In this document: piece by piece, positions 9,225-17,771 of the stretch | Layout of the letters: each line of letters opens with the position of its first letter | How positions within the stretch are numbered: the stretch's first letter is position 1 | DNA from: an uncultured Francisella sp. | Lineage (GTDB): Bacteria; Pseudomonadota; Gammaproteobacteria; Burkholderiales; Neisseriaceae | Length of the DNA stretch: 64,000 nt | NCBI GenBank assembly: GCA_943913135.1 | Contig: CALTVE010000002.1 | Span: forward strand, 310,001-374,000 | Direction of reading: 5' to 3' | The notes under the pieces: model-generated | Database searches by the model: none | What the model was told of the DNA's origin: nothing | Seen by the model: the letters and a program-made list of their open reading frames with translations, nothing else | Position numbers and translations under genes: made by a program

Positions 9225-10886
9225 ATGAAGTTTATCAGCCGGTTTTTTTATGCTTTTGTCGTAATTATTATTTTGTTTGCGCTTTTATACCTAAGCAGTG
9301 TCTATTATCTAGGGATTAAAGCCCAAGATTCTATTAATCGAGAAATTGCCCTCCTAAGGGAAAGCAGCTTGATCGAAGTGACTGGATACCATTACCATCG
9401 GGGGTGGTTTCGTTCGGAAGCTGAAGCGACTGTGCGGTTGCGTCCTTCGGTATTAAAAACGATTCATATCGGCCGTTTCCCCAGTGTATTAAAACTAATT
9501 TTACAAAGGCCAGTGCATTTAAAAACACGTATCTGGCATGGCCCTTTAGCCCATCACCAACTTTTGCGCGCTTACGCTGCGACAGAAGTGGTATTTGAGC
9601 AGCAAGCAGAAAGAGAAATTATCAAGTTTTTTGCTATTGGCCGCCCATTCCATATTCAAGATACCATTCATTTATCTGGGGCAGGAAAAGTAGATTTCAC
9701 ATTAGGTTCAGTGGATTATAAAGAATTATCGGGCATTCAGATCCGATTTGCTGGTCTTTGGGGCGAATTAAGCTATCAAAAAGACTATAAAGAATATGTA
9801 TGGCATTTAAAAGTACCTAAATTTTTTATGCGCTTGGCTGATAAAGGGGGGGTACTTTTGAGTGACGTGCGTTATTCTTCTTCCAATACCCCTCATGCAG
9901 ATGCCATCGATACAGGAGTGACTAATTTTTCTGTGGACCATATCTTAGCCAGTACTCAACTGCAAGATAAAATTCATCTCAATTTAGCCAGTTTATTGAG
10001 CCTTTTTACTAATACTAAACTGGGTGATTTTTTTGATCCTGGTTTGTCTTTTCGTTTGTCAGACCTTGAATTACGTCGTTTACAATTGCAAACCGATATC
10101 AGCAAAGATAAAGATTTTATTGCCATGCAAGGTCAATTCGGTTTGCAAGCGTTACGTTTAAATGATACGTGGTACGGACCGATACGCCTTACGGCGGCGG
10201 CTAAGCATTTACACGCTTTATCTTTAAAACAACTGCGCGAATTTTTAGCTCAATTGAACAGTGAGCCGATAGAAGCAAACATATGGCAGGATAAGCTGCT
10301 GGCGTTTGTGCGTACGAAAGCCTATTCACTTTTCACTCAGGGGCCACAATTTGAAATTACGGAACTTTATGGCAAATTCCCCAGTGGCGAAATTAAGGCA
10401 CAAGGCAATTTAAGCTTGAAAGGGCTAAGACAAGAGAATCTCTCTAATTTCACTGCTTTGATGAATCATGCCCAGGCGCATGTGACCTATCAAATCCCAA
10501 TGGAGATGGCAGTAGACATTTTTGAAAAACAAGTGATAGGTTTGCTTTTATCAGCAAATGGTGCGGTTGGGGATCCAAAAGGATTAGAAAGCGTGGCTAA
10601 AACGGCACGTTATCTGGCAACCAGTACGATTAATGACTATGTCGGGCGTCATTACCTAACATTAAACCAGGGAATTTTAAATGGTCAAATCGATTGGCAA
10701 GGAGGGAAATTGTTATTGAACACTATCCCTTATCATAATGAAGTTGAAAATATTGACCAAATTTATACCCCAGAGGATGAAAAGGAACTAGAAGGACCAA
10801 AGAAAAATTTACCACAGAGGCAAAACCGGTCAATTTTAAGAGGCAACAATAAAAAAAGCGTCCCCTTAAAAAGAGACGCTAAATAA
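9225..10886 (+). CDS. DUF945 (YdgA-like) envelope protein
   Basis: This 553-residue protein has one N-terminal membrane anchor (residues about 6-30) followed by a large, beta-rich, presumably periplasmic region. The start of the mature part, INREIALLRESSLIEVTGYHYHRGWFRSEAEATV, shows the pattern typical of DUF945/YdgA, where a short repulsive helix is followed by Y.RGWF.S. The molecular function of this family is not established. The tail from about residue 520 is basic and Gln/Asn-rich and looks unstructured. The ATG at 9225 follows GAGCGAGGGG. A minus-strand terminator lies inside the last 36 bases of the gene. Confidence 0.75.
   Translation: MKFISRFFYAFVVIIILFALLYLSSVYYLGIKAQDSINREIALLRESSLIEVTGYHYHRGWFRSEAEATVRLRPSVLKTIHIGRFPSVLKLILQRPVHLKTRIWHGPLAHHQLLRAYAATEVVFEQQAEREIIKFFAIGRPFHIQDTIHLSGAGKVDFTLGSVDYKELSGIQIRFAGLWGELSYQKDYKEYVWHLKVPKFFMRLADKGGVLLSDVRYSSSNTPHADAIDTGVTNFSVDHILASTQLQDKIHLNLASLLSLFTNTKLGDFFDPGLSFRLSDLELRRLQLQTDISKDKDFIAMQGQFGLQALRLNDTWYGPIRLTAAAKHLHALSLKQLREFLAQLNSEPIEANIWQDKLLAFVRTKAYSLFTQGPQFEITELYGKFPSGEIKAQGNLSLKGLRQENLSNFTALMNHAQAHVTYQIPMEMAVDIFEKQVIGLLLSANGAVGDPKGLESVAKTARYLATSTINDYVGRHYLTLNQGILNGQIDWQGGKLLLNTIPYHNEVENIDQIYTPEDEKELEGPKKNLPQRQNRSILRGNNKKSVPLKRDAK
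10851..10880 (-). terminator. strong intrinsic terminator on the minus strand
   Basis: Read on the minus strand, an 8-bp stem (AGCGTCTC paired with GGGACGCT, one G-U pair) with an 8-nt loop is followed by seven T residues. On the plus strand the hairpin is not followed by T residues. No minus-strand gene is known here, so the terminator implies a short antisense transcript. Confidence 0.65.
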
Positions 10887-10951
10887 TTAAGGAACACAAA
10901 CCACTACCAAATGTCTAAAACAGGGCTCAGAAAAACACTGTTTTAAACAGT
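10851..10951 (-). ncRNA. candidate minus-strand small RNA, about 100 nt
   Basis: A promoter-like pair on the minus strand (TTGCAT at 10981-10986 and TATGAT at 10958-10963, spacing 17) points to a start near 10951, and the intrinsic terminator at 10851-10880 would end the transcript. The predicted RNA starts in or next to a 17-nt near-palindrome and runs antisense to the end of the DUF945 gene. I do not recognise it as 6S, 4.5S, tmRNA or another named RNA. There is no good open reading frame in it. This is an inference from signals only. Confidence 0.35.
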
Positions 10952-10952
10952 G
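10936..10952. repeat. 17-nt near-perfect palindrome upstream of dnaQ
   Basis: CACTGTTTTAAACAGTG is an inverted repeat with 7-bp arms around a 3-nt centre. On the minus strand it is followed by five T residues, so it could also be a weak second hairpin terminator. Alternatively it is an operator for the dnaQ promoter region, which starts about 110 bp downstream. Confidence 0.5.
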
Positions 10953-11060
10953 AAAGCATCATACTGGGAAAAAGGATTTAATGCAAACAATAATTATTAT
11001 TAATAAGAAAAAATTATATTAACTGATTGTTTATGTAGTAAAAAATAAAGAAAAATAAGA

Positions 11061-11777
11061 ATGGCAGAAACGGGCAAAAGGCAAGTCATTTTAGACACCG
11101 AGACAACAGGCTTAAATGCTCACGGCGGAGATAGGGTGATTGAAATAGCCGCACTTGAAATAGTATCGCGCAAAAAAACCGGGCACTATTTACATTTTCG
11201 TTTTAACCCTGAACGCGAAATTGATTCCCAGGCCAGTGCTGTACACGGTTTATATTTACATGACCTTGTGCACGAACGGCGTTTTCATGAGCGGGCTCAG
11301 GAAATCTATGATTTTTTGCGGGGGGCGGAACTGATTATCCATAATGCCGAATTTGATATAAATTTTTTAAATATGGAATTCGCGCGCAGCGGGTTTGGTC
11401 CTTTAGAAGAGGTGATTGCAGGGGTAGTCGACACTTTAATTTTGGCGCGAGACAAGTATCCAGGAAAAAAAGCATCACTAGATGCTTTATGCGAGCGTTT
11501 TGAAATTGATTTGAGCCAACGGGTAAAACATGGTGCCTTAGTCGATTCAGAATTGTTGTTAGAAGTATATTTGGCTTTAACCCGAGACCAATTTGCTTTA
11601 AATTTAAATCAGCTGCCAGAATGGGAAAACAGTAAAAAAACCATTTACTATGGCGAAAATGATTTTAAAGTCGTGCGCGCTAAGGGTTCAGAATTGGCTG
11701 ATCACGAAGCATCTTTAATGCATTATCCTGAAGGGATAACGCCTTTATATTTATTAAACCGAGAGAAAAATCCTTGA
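11061..11777 (+). CDS. dnaQ: DNA polymerase III epsilon subunit, proofreading exonuclease
   Basis: This is the 3'-5' proofreading exonuclease of the replicative polymerase. The 238-residue protein has Exo I (ILDTETTG), Exo II (ELIIHNAEFDINFLNMEF) and Exo III epsilon-type HGALVDSELLLEVYL (H...D). The C-terminal region lacks recognisable motifs but carries the usual site for binding the alpha subunit. It begins at ATG 11061 after a 174-bp gap. Its stop codon overlaps the TTG start of ispD, so the next genes are translationally coupled. Confidence 0.94.
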   Translation: MAETGKRQVILDTETTGLNAHGGDRVIEIAALEIVSRKKTGHYLHFRFNPEREIDSQASAVHGLYLHDLVHERRFHERAQEIYDFLRGAELIIHNAEFDINFLNMEFARSGFGPLEEVIAGVVDTLILARDKYPGKKASLDALCERFEIDLSQRVKHGALVDSELLLEVYLALTRDQFALNLNQLPEWENSKKTIYYGENDFKVVRAKGSELADHEASLMHYPEGITPLYLLNREKNP

Positions 11778-12484
11778 AACGCCACATCGCTTTAATTCCG
11801 GCTGCCGGCAGTGGCCGACGTTTTGGGGGAAAGCAAGCAAAACAGTACCAATTGATCGATGGTAAACCTATTTTGTTTCATACCTTAGAACGTTTAAATA
11901 AAAGTTTTTTTCAGTCAATTTACGTAGTAGGCAAAAAAGATAGTTTTGATTTTGCATCTTTCAAAAAAGATTATGAATCTTTTTTCCCTGGAGTTATATT
12001 TCTGCCTTTAGGGGGAGAGGAGCGCAGTGACACCGTGCAAAAAGCAGTCTTCTATCTTTTTCAACAAAACAAGGTTTTCTCTCAAGATTGGCTTTGGGTG
12101 CATGATGCAGTCCGTTGCCTGATCCAAGAAAAATGGCTGCAAACGCTTAAACAGGTGGTGGAGGAAAAAAATCACAGTGCTATTTTGGCTTCTAAAGTGA
12201 CAGATACAGTGAAAAAAGCTGAGCCTGACAAGCTTGTCATTGCTACCACTATCCAACGCGATGACCTTTATTTAGCGCAAACCCCTCAGGTATTCCCCGC
12301 TGGTGTATTGGCACAGGCCCTTGAAGGAGACAGAACAGGAGCAAGGGATGAAGCGATGCTGGTGGAAAAACTAGGACAACCGGTGGAGTTGGTATTAAGT
12401 GATGGGTGTAATCTTAAAGTCACTTATGCAGAAGATTTAGATTATGCGGCCTTTTTATTAAGAAAGCTAAAAAACAATGTATAG
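11774..12484 (+). CDS. ispD: 2-C-methyl-D-erythritol 4-phosphate cytidylyltransferase
   Basis: IspD transfers CMP to MEP in the non-mevalonate isoprenoid pathway. The N-terminal nucleotide-binding loop PAAGSGRRFGGKQAKQY, the HDAVRCLI segment, and RDEAMLVE near the end match the family. The length of 236 residues is normal. The start codon is TTG at 11774, overlapping the dnaQ stop by 4 bp. The gene overlaps ispF by 8 bp, a common adjacent arrangement in which the two enzymes act in the same pathway. Confidence 0.95.
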   Translation: MKRHIALIPAAGSGRRFGGKQAKQYQLIDGKPILFHTLERLNKSFFQSIYVVGKKDSFDFASFKKDYESFFPGVIFLPLGGEERSDTVQKAVFYLFQQNKVFSQDWLWVHDAVRCLIQEKWLQTLKQVVEEKNHSAILASKVTDTVKKAEPDKLVIATTIQRDDLYLAQTPQVFPAGVLAQALEGDRTGARDEAMLVEKLGQPVELVLSDGCNLKVTYAEDLDYAAFLLRKLKNNV

Positions 12485-12980
12485 AATTGGTGAAGGTTAT
12501 GATATCCATCGTGTGGTAGAAGGGCGACCTCTGATGCTTGGGGGAGTGAAAATTCCTTGGAATAAAGGACTACTGGGGCACTCGGATGCCGATGTTTTAC
12601 TGCACGCCGCCACAGATGCACTGCTTGGTGCGGTAGGGCTGGGAGATATTGGATTATGGTATTCAGATAGTAATCCTCAATTTGCCGGTATGGATAGCTC
12701 AGTTATCCTGTACGATAGCTACCAAAAGGTGCAAGAAAAAGGGTGGAGCTTAGTTAATTTAGATGCTACTATCCACGCTGAAGTACCTAAGTTACGTCCT
12801 TATATTCCCGCTATTAAAACTAAAATAGCGACCGTTTTGAAACTTGAAGTTGACCAGATTAACGTAAAAGCGAAAACCCGTGAGGGACTAGGCAGCATCG
12901 GTAAGAAAGAAGCAATAGCCGCTAGTGTAGTAATACTTTTACGCTTTCAAAAAGGAGATATGATCGATGATGTCGAGTAA
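12477..12980 (+). CDS. ispF: 2-C-methyl-D-erythritol 2,4-cyclodiphosphate synthase
   Basis: IspF forms the cyclic diphosphate of the MEP pathway and is a metal-dependent trimer. The 167-residue protein has metal ligands Asp9 and His11 in GYDIHRV, the LLGHSDADVLLHAATDALLGA stretch with the third ligand His, and the C-terminal KAKTREGLGSIGKKE motif. It starts 8 bp before the ispD stop and itself overlaps the amidase gene by 14 bp, so it belongs to one tightly coupled transcript. Confidence 0.96.
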   Translation: MYRIGEGYDIHRVVEGRPLMLGGVKIPWNKGLLGHSDADVLLHAATDALLGAVGLGDIGLWYSDSNPQFAGMDSSVILYDSYQKVQEKGWSLVNLDATIHAEVPKLRPYIPAIKTKIATVLKLEVDQINVKAKTREGLGSIGKKEAIAASVVILLRFQKGDMIDDVE

Positions 12981-13824
12981 ATTAAAAAGTGGGCTTTTTG
13001 AATGGACTCCGGTGCCCCACGCTTGCGCTTTTAACGAGCGTATTCAATTCATAATCCTTCATTATACGGTGGTAGATGAAGAAGGCTCTTTAAAAATTCT
13101 TACCCGTGGCAAAGTGAGTTCACATTATTTATTGGGCAAGGCACCGGAAGGGGGCGTACCTAAACTGTACCCATTGGTTGCTGAGCATAAACGTGCCTGG
13201 CATGCGGGTAAGAGTGTTTGGCAAGGCAAAACGGAGTTAAACGATACTTCTATTGGAATAGAGATTGTGAATTCAGGGGCGAATATTTCTGAAGAAGACA
13301 GTAATTTTTATGAAAATGTAGCCTTTGAACCTTTCCAAGAAGCACAGATTAAAGCATTAATCGTGTTGGTTAAAGATTTAATGAAGCACTATAAAATTCC
13401 ACCTTCTCATGTGATTGGCCATAGTGATGTGGCTCCGACTCGTAAATTAGATCCTGGGGCGGTTTTCCCCTGGCGACGTCTAGCTAAAGAGGGTATTGGC
13501 CTATGGCCGGATGATAGGGAAGTAGCTTCTTTACAAAGAGAAGTAAATGAGCATGATGAGGCATTTTTGCGCGAAGTTCAGGCTAAACTTTGGCAAGTAG
13601 GTTATCAGCAAACGCCGCAAACAGGAGAATATGATCCGACCACGAAAAAAATCTTACGTGCCTTTCATTTACATTTTCGTCAAGAGGATATTCGACCCAT
13701 TGCGAATGCCCGTACCTGGGCACTTTTAGAAGTGCTTATCCGTATGCAGGAGGCAGAGAAGGCAAAAGAGGATGAGAAAAATGCACAAAGATTAGAAGAA
13801 TGCAAAAAGAGATGGGGGAATTAA
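12967..13824 (+). CDS. N-acetylmuramoyl-L-alanine amidase with peptidoglycan-binding domain
   Basis: This is a type 2 (AmpD/AmiD) zinc amidase. Zinc ligands are visible as FIILHYT near residue 34, H in VAEHKRAWHAG, and the C-terminal HVIGHSDVAPTRKLDPG site. Residues about 190-255 look like a PG_binding_1 module. The 285-residue architecture resembles AmiD, which in E. coli is an outer-membrane lipoprotein. Here the N-terminus (starting MMSSKLKSG) has no signal peptide or lipobox, so cytoplasmic, AmpD-like action in muropeptide recycling is more likely. It overlaps ispF by 14 bp. The neighbouring ampG is frameshifted. Confidence 0.88.
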   Translation: MMSSKLKSGLFEWTPVPHACAFNERIQFIILHYTVVDEEGSLKILTRGKVSSHYLLGKAPEGGVPKLYPLVAEHKRAWHAGKSVWQGKTELNDTSIGIEIVNSGANISEEDSNFYENVAFEPFQEAQIKALIVLVKDLMKHYKIPPSHVIGHSDVAPTRKLDPGAVFPWRRLAKEGIGLWPDDREVASLQREVNEHDEAFLREVQAKLWQVGYQQTPQTGEYDPTTKKILRAFHLHFRQEDIRPIANARTWALLEVLIRMQEAEKAKEDEKNAQRLEECKKRWGN

Positions 13825-13844
13825 AGAAGACGATTAAGATAAAG

Positions 13845-13873
13845 TTAACCGGAGGCTGACTTGCTAGCATAAT
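13845..13873 (+). promoter_or_regulatory. candidate promoter for hemC
   Basis: TTAACC at 13845-13850 and CATAAT at 13868-13873 are separated by 17 bp. The start of transcription would fall within a few bases of the hemC ATG, so the message would be nearly leaderless. This makes the call tentative. Confidence 0.3.
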
Positions 13874-13882
13874 AAATGGATA

Positions 13883-14803
13883 ATGCGAAAAAAATTAATA
13901 AAAATAGGAACACGAAACAGTGATTTGGCTTTATGGCAAGCCAAGCGAGTTCAAAAAGGTTTGCAAAAACAAGGTATAGAAAGCGAATTAGTCTTCATTC
14001 AGTCGGTGGGGGACCAGAATAAAAAAGCTCCTCTGCATGAACTAGGCGAAATGGGCGCCTTCACCAAAGCTTTGGATAAAGCGTTGCAGCAAGGCATAAT
14101 CGATTTAGCCGTTCATTCGATGAAAGATGCGGCGACTCGCTTTGTAGAAGATGTGGTCCCTTTAGCTGTGCTGGAGCGAGAAAGCGCGAGTGACGTCTTT
14201 ATTCCGGGTCCAGGTACGCGAAATCTGGAAGTAGAAGCGGTAGTAGCTACTGGAAGCCTGCGCCGGCGCGCCCAGTGGCTGCGCCGTTATCCTGACGATA
14301 AAATCGTCAATCTACGGGGTAATATGGGTCATCGCCTAGAAAAACTACGTTCTTCTACCTGGAAAGGAGCCATCTTTGCTAAAGCTGCTTTAGTTCGTCT
14401 CAATAAATTGCCGTTTGAAGCGATGACTCTCGATTGGATGCTGCCTGCGCCAGCGCAAGGAGCGATTTTAGTGGTTGGCAGCGAAGCTAGAAAGGATATC
14501 TTTGCTCAGGTACGAAGTTTAAACGACCCTATCACTGAATTGTGTACAGGGATAGAGCGGGAATTTTTGCAAACTTTAGAAGGGGGATGTTCTGCCCCAA
14601 TTGGTGCTTATGCATTCGCGGTGGCCGAAAAAATTCATTTCATCGGCGGCCTTTTTAGTTTAGAGGGCGAACAAGCAGTGGTGCAAAAAGAGCAAGTACT
14701 AATAACAGAACATCAGGGATTAGGAAGAAAAATGGCTGAACAAGTACTCTCCTTAGGGGGCGAAGCTATTATAGCCACGATTCGTAAGGCATTTAATCGA
14801 TGA
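13883..14803 (+). CDS. hemC: hydroxymethylbilane synthase (porphobilinogen deaminase)
   Basis: HemC polymerises four porphobilinogens into hydroxymethylbilane for haem. The 306-residue protein has IGTRNSDLALWQA at the start, the substrate-binding arginines in TGSLRRRAQWLRRYPDD and NLRGNMGHRLEKLR, LPAPAQGAILV, and the cysteine that holds the dipyrromethane cofactor in LEGGCSAPIGAYA. The start at ATG 13883 places family sequence right after the Met. The GGAGG further upstream is too far to serve as its ribosome binding site. It overlaps hemD by 4 bp (ATGA). Confidence 0.95.
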   Translation: MRKKLIKIGTRNSDLALWQAKRVQKGLQKQGIESELVFIQSVGDQNKKAPLHELGEMGAFTKALDKALQQGIIDLAVHSMKDAATRFVEDVVPLAVLERESASDVFIPGPGTRNLEVEAVVATGSLRRRAQWLRRYPDDKIVNLRGNMGHRLEKLRSSTWKGAIFAKAALVRLNKLPFEAMTLDWMLPAPAQGAILVVGSEARKDIFAQVRSLNDPITELCTGIEREFLQTLEGGCSAPIGAYAFAVAEKIHFIGGLFSLEGEQAVVQKEQVLITEHQGLGRKMAEQVLSLGGEAIIATIRKAFNR

Positions 14804-15453
14804 ACCCTTTAACTGTTGCCCATGCTTTAAAAAAAGAAGAAGAGGATTTGTTGCAGCAAGCCGGGGTGCCTTATCACGCATTATCATTTACAGAAATTGT
14901 GCCGTTGACCATTGATTGGCCAGGAGGTCACTTTGATTATCTGGTTATCAGTAGTCCTCAGGTAGTACAGTGTTTATTGGAAGAAAAACCACCTTATCCT
15001 CATCTTCTTCTAGTGGTAGTCGGTGAAAAAAGCGCCGCTCGCCTTAAAAAAGCAGGATATACCGTTGTCCATCAAGCAGCTCGAGGAGCCCTGTTAAGTG
15101 ATTTTTTCCAGCGCCATTGCAAAGAGTGCTATCTATTTATTAAAGGAGATCGAGGGGGGAGCGATATTTTAACCTTATGGCAGCATTTGAAAATAAATTA
15201 CCGAGAAGTCATTGCCTACCGTTTACTTTTAACGCCTTATCCTTTAAACGTTCAGCCTGGGGCATTGGTTTTTTTTAGTCCTGCGGCGATTGAATGTTTT
15301 TTACAGGTACAAGGCATAATAAATGTACCTGTTTATTGTATAGGACCCACCACGGCAGCGGCTTTGCCTCAAGGGATACTGGCCAAGTGGCCTCCTAAAC
15401 CTTCTAGGCTAGCCACTTTACGTCTAGCGTTGACTTATTTTACGGGGACATAA
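14800..15453 (+). CDS. hemD: uroporphyrinogen-III synthase
   Basis: HemD closes and inverts ring D of hydroxymethylbilane. Sequence conservation in this family is low. The call rests on position (ATGA overlap with hemC, followed by hemE 9 bp later), on the HFDYLVISSPQVV segment in the first domain, and on the late ALVFFSPAAIECFL and YCIGPTTAAAL motifs in the second. At 217 residues it is slightly short for the family. No hemX or hemY gene follows, unlike many betaproteobacterial hem clusters. Confidence 0.9.
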   Translation: MNPLTVAHALKKEEEDLLQQAGVPYHALSFTEIVPLTIDWPGGHFDYLVISSPQVVQCLLEEKPPYPHLLLVVVGEKSAARLKKAGYTVVHQAARGALLSDFFQRHCKECYLFIKGDRGGSDILTLWQHLKINYREVIAYRLLLTPYPLNVQPGALVFFSPAAIECFLQVQGIINVPVYCIGPTTAAALPQGILAKWPPKPSRLATLRLALTYFTGT

Positions 15454-15462
15454 GGAAGCAGG

Positions 15463-16488
15463 ATGGGCCTGAAAAACGATTTATTATTGCGGGTGTTACG
15501 TGGGGAAAAAACATCGCGTCGACCCGTGTGGATGATGCGTCAAGCAGGACGATATCTCCCTGAGTTCCAAGCCATTCGTAAAGAATACGATTTTTTTACC
15601 TGCTGCTATACACCCGATTTGGCAGCCGAGTTAACGGTACAGCCGGTACATCGCTTAGGGGTTGATGCGGCGATTTTATTTTCTGATATCTTGGTGGTCC
15701 CCCAGGCGATGGGAGCCCCCTTTGAAATGAAACCAGGTTTAGGCCCCTTTTTACCTCATAAAATAGATAGTTTAAAAGCTATTAATCAGCTAAACACGGA
15801 TGCGGTGAGTGAGCGATTGGATTATGTGGGGCAGGCGATTCTACGTACGCAAGAAAAACTTGCGGGAAAAGTCCCTTTAATCGGTTTTGCTGGGGCCCCA
15901 TGGACGATCTTCTGTTATCTAGTAGAAGGTCAAGGATCGCATCATTTTTTAACGGCTAAACGGTTTTATTTAAATCAACCGCAAGCGGCGCACGCCTTGA
16001 TGGATAAAATTATCACTGCCACTCTTTCTTATCTGAAGATGCAGATAGAAAAAGGGGTCGACGTCCTACAACTTTTTGACAGTTGGGCCGGTATTTTACC
16101 ACCAGATGAATATCAGACTTTTGTATTGCCTTATTTAAAGAGGCTTATAGAACCTTTAGCAAGTAAAATTCCCTTTATTCTTTTTGCACGTGGGATCACT
16201 TCTTCTCTGCTACCCCAATTGAGTCGTTTAGGAGTCCAGGCATTGGGCTTAGATTGGAGCATAGACCCGGGCTGGGCGCAGCAAGCCTTGCCCGGTGTTA
16301 CTTTGCAAGGAAATTTAGACCCCAGTTATTTACTCTCTTCCCCTGATGTTATCGTAAAAAAAACCCGTAAAATGCTGTCTCTGTTTACAGATTGCCCGTA
16401 TATTGCCAATTTAGGTCATGGCATTTTGCCGCAGACACCCGTGGAACATGCTCAGATTTTTATCGATACCGTCCAATCCTTTTCCTGA
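15463..16488 (+). CDS. hemE: uroporphyrinogen decarboxylase
   Basis: HemE decarboxylates the four acetate side chains of uroporphyrinogen III to give coproporphyrinogen III. The 341-residue protein has the signature RPVWMMRQAGRYLPEF, the catalytic aspartate in ILFSDILVVP, GFAGAPWTIFCYLVEG, and the terminal LGHGILPQTPVEHA. The ATG at 15463 follows GGAAGCAGG. Its 3' end overlaps the convergent gene on the minus strand by 29 bp. Confidence 0.97.
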   Translation: MGLKNDLLLRVLRGEKTSRRPVWMMRQAGRYLPEFQAIRKEYDFFTCCYTPDLAAELTVQPVHRLGVDAAILFSDILVVPQAMGAPFEMKPGLGPFLPHKIDSLKAINQLNTDAVSERLDYVGQAILRTQEKLAGKVPLIGFAGAPWTIFCYLVEGQGSHHFLTAKRFYLNQPQAAHALMDKIITATLSYLKMQIEKGVDVLQLFDSWAGILPPDEYQTFVLPYLKRLIEPLASKIPFILFARGITSSLLPQLSRLGVQALGLDWSIDPGWAQQALPGVTLQGNLDPSYLLSSPDVIVKKTRKMLSLFTDCPYIANLGHGILPQTPVEHAQIFIDTVQSFS

Positions 16489-17698
16489 CGGGTAGGAAAT
16501 AGGCAATAAATGCCCAAAATCGTCTTTTTTTAAGATATGCAAGGTTGCCTTCGTTCTGATAGGCTTCTTTCTCAAAAACGATTTGGCGATAAGCAGTAAA
16601 TTTATCGCGATAGAGAAGTAGATTAATTGTATAGTGCAATCCATAAATAATATAAAAAGGAAGAATGAGCAGTTCCCTTTGTTGCGCTAAATGAATGGCT
16701 TCGTGATTGATTAAGAGGGCATTTATGTTTTTTTTATTATTTAAGAAAATCAAGGGATATAAAGTAATGGCGGAAAAACCGCGAGGCACTAGATGTTTAT
16801 TGATAAAGATCCAGGATTGATAACTTTTTTGCCAAAACACAATCATTAGGGCAGAAAGTGTTGTTTCCAAAGTAACTAACACTGTTTTTGAATAGGGAGT
16901 AAAGATAGGGACCGAGAAATTCGCGAAATTTAAGGCATAGGCAAAGGCCTTCGCTTCTGCAGGAGTAAAAGCCAATAAGTATTCGCTCAATATATAGGTG
17001 AATAAAAAAATTATCCAATAAAAAAGGATCAGCAGTAAAAAAGAAGACAAAGTAAAAATTGTTTTTGCCATCAACAAGGTGAGAAATAATAAAATCATTA
17101 AGCTTAAGCGATAGATCCACGGTGACAAGCGTCGTAGGTGCGCACCTATCGAGGGGAACCATAAAGTGAATGCAAAACCCAAGAATAAGGGCAAGAGCGC
17201 ATTGTAGAAAAGGGGGAGATATAAAGAAAAAGAGAGATGACCCTGCGAAAACCATGCTAAAAATGGATAAAGCAAGAAGACAAGTAAATAGGAAAATAAA
17301 CTTAAAGCCAAACTTAGGTGGGCGCGTCCATGGCTTAACGCGCTTGCTGCAGAAGAAGCGAATACACTAGGAATAAAAGGTGAAAAAAATAAAGGAGATA
17401 AGGAAATTTCACTTGGGGGATAAAAATATTTCAAGAATAAAAACGCCAAAGGTAGCCCCAAAATATGCAGCACAGCAAATAAAATAAGGGCTTTAGACTG
17501 GTATTTAAGAGTTAAAAAGGTATCTTTTATTTTTAAGCTGGCTCCTAAACTAAAGTTTATAAGTATGGATAAGGTTAAAAACAATGGAACAGGGGGATTA
17601 ATTATCCTAGCTGGGTTCAAGAGGGCCACTAGGGCTACTAATAAAAGTAATAGCGCAAAATGGTACTCTTTTACTAAAGATCGGGCGCAAGTAGACAT
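16460..17698 (-). CDS. fusion of BASS-like transporter and HEXXH zincin-like domain
   Basis: Residues about 10-300 form eight to ten hydrophobic helices in the pattern of the bile acid:sodium symporter/ACR3 superfamily. Family-like segments are NFSLGASLKIKDTFLT, PSVFASSAASALSHGRAHLS and KAFAYALNFANFSVP. From about residue 300 the protein changes to a soluble-plus-one-helix domain: VPRGFSAITLYPLIF, then NHEAIHLAQQRELLILPFY with HEXXH at 332-336, then VFEKEAYQNE with possible third ligands Glu376 or Glu378. I recall this domain as a small stand-alone protein mainly in Bacteroidetes. Fusion with a transporter is unusual. The single ORF of 412 residues is unbroken. The start codon is uncertain. 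Substrate and protease activity are unknown. Confidence 0.6.
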   Translation of the reverse strand: MSTCARSLVKEYHFALLLLLVALVALLNPARIINPPVPLFLTLSILINFSLGASLKIKDTFLTLKYQSKALILFAVLHILGLPLAFLFLKYFYPPSEISLSPLFFSPFIPSVFASSAASALSHGRAHLSLALSLFSYLLVFLLYPFLAWFSQGHLSFSLYLPLFYNALLPLFLGFAFTLWFPSIGAHLRRLSPWIYRLSLMILLFLTLLMAKTIFTLSSFLLLILFYWIIFLFTYILSEYLLAFTPAEAKAFAYALNFANFSVPIFTPYSKTVLVTLETTLSALMIVFWQKSYQSWIFINKHLVPRGFSAITLYPLIFLNNKKNINALLINHEAIHLAQQRELLILPFYIIYGLHYTINLLLYRDKFTAYRQIVFEKEAYQNEGNLAYLKKRRFWAFIAYFLPVRKRIGRYR

Positions 17699-17771
17699 GA
17701 AGAAAGCACTGAGTGAGATAATAGGGTTTTATACTACAAGAAGGTGATCTAACAAAGAAAGCGATACCTTT

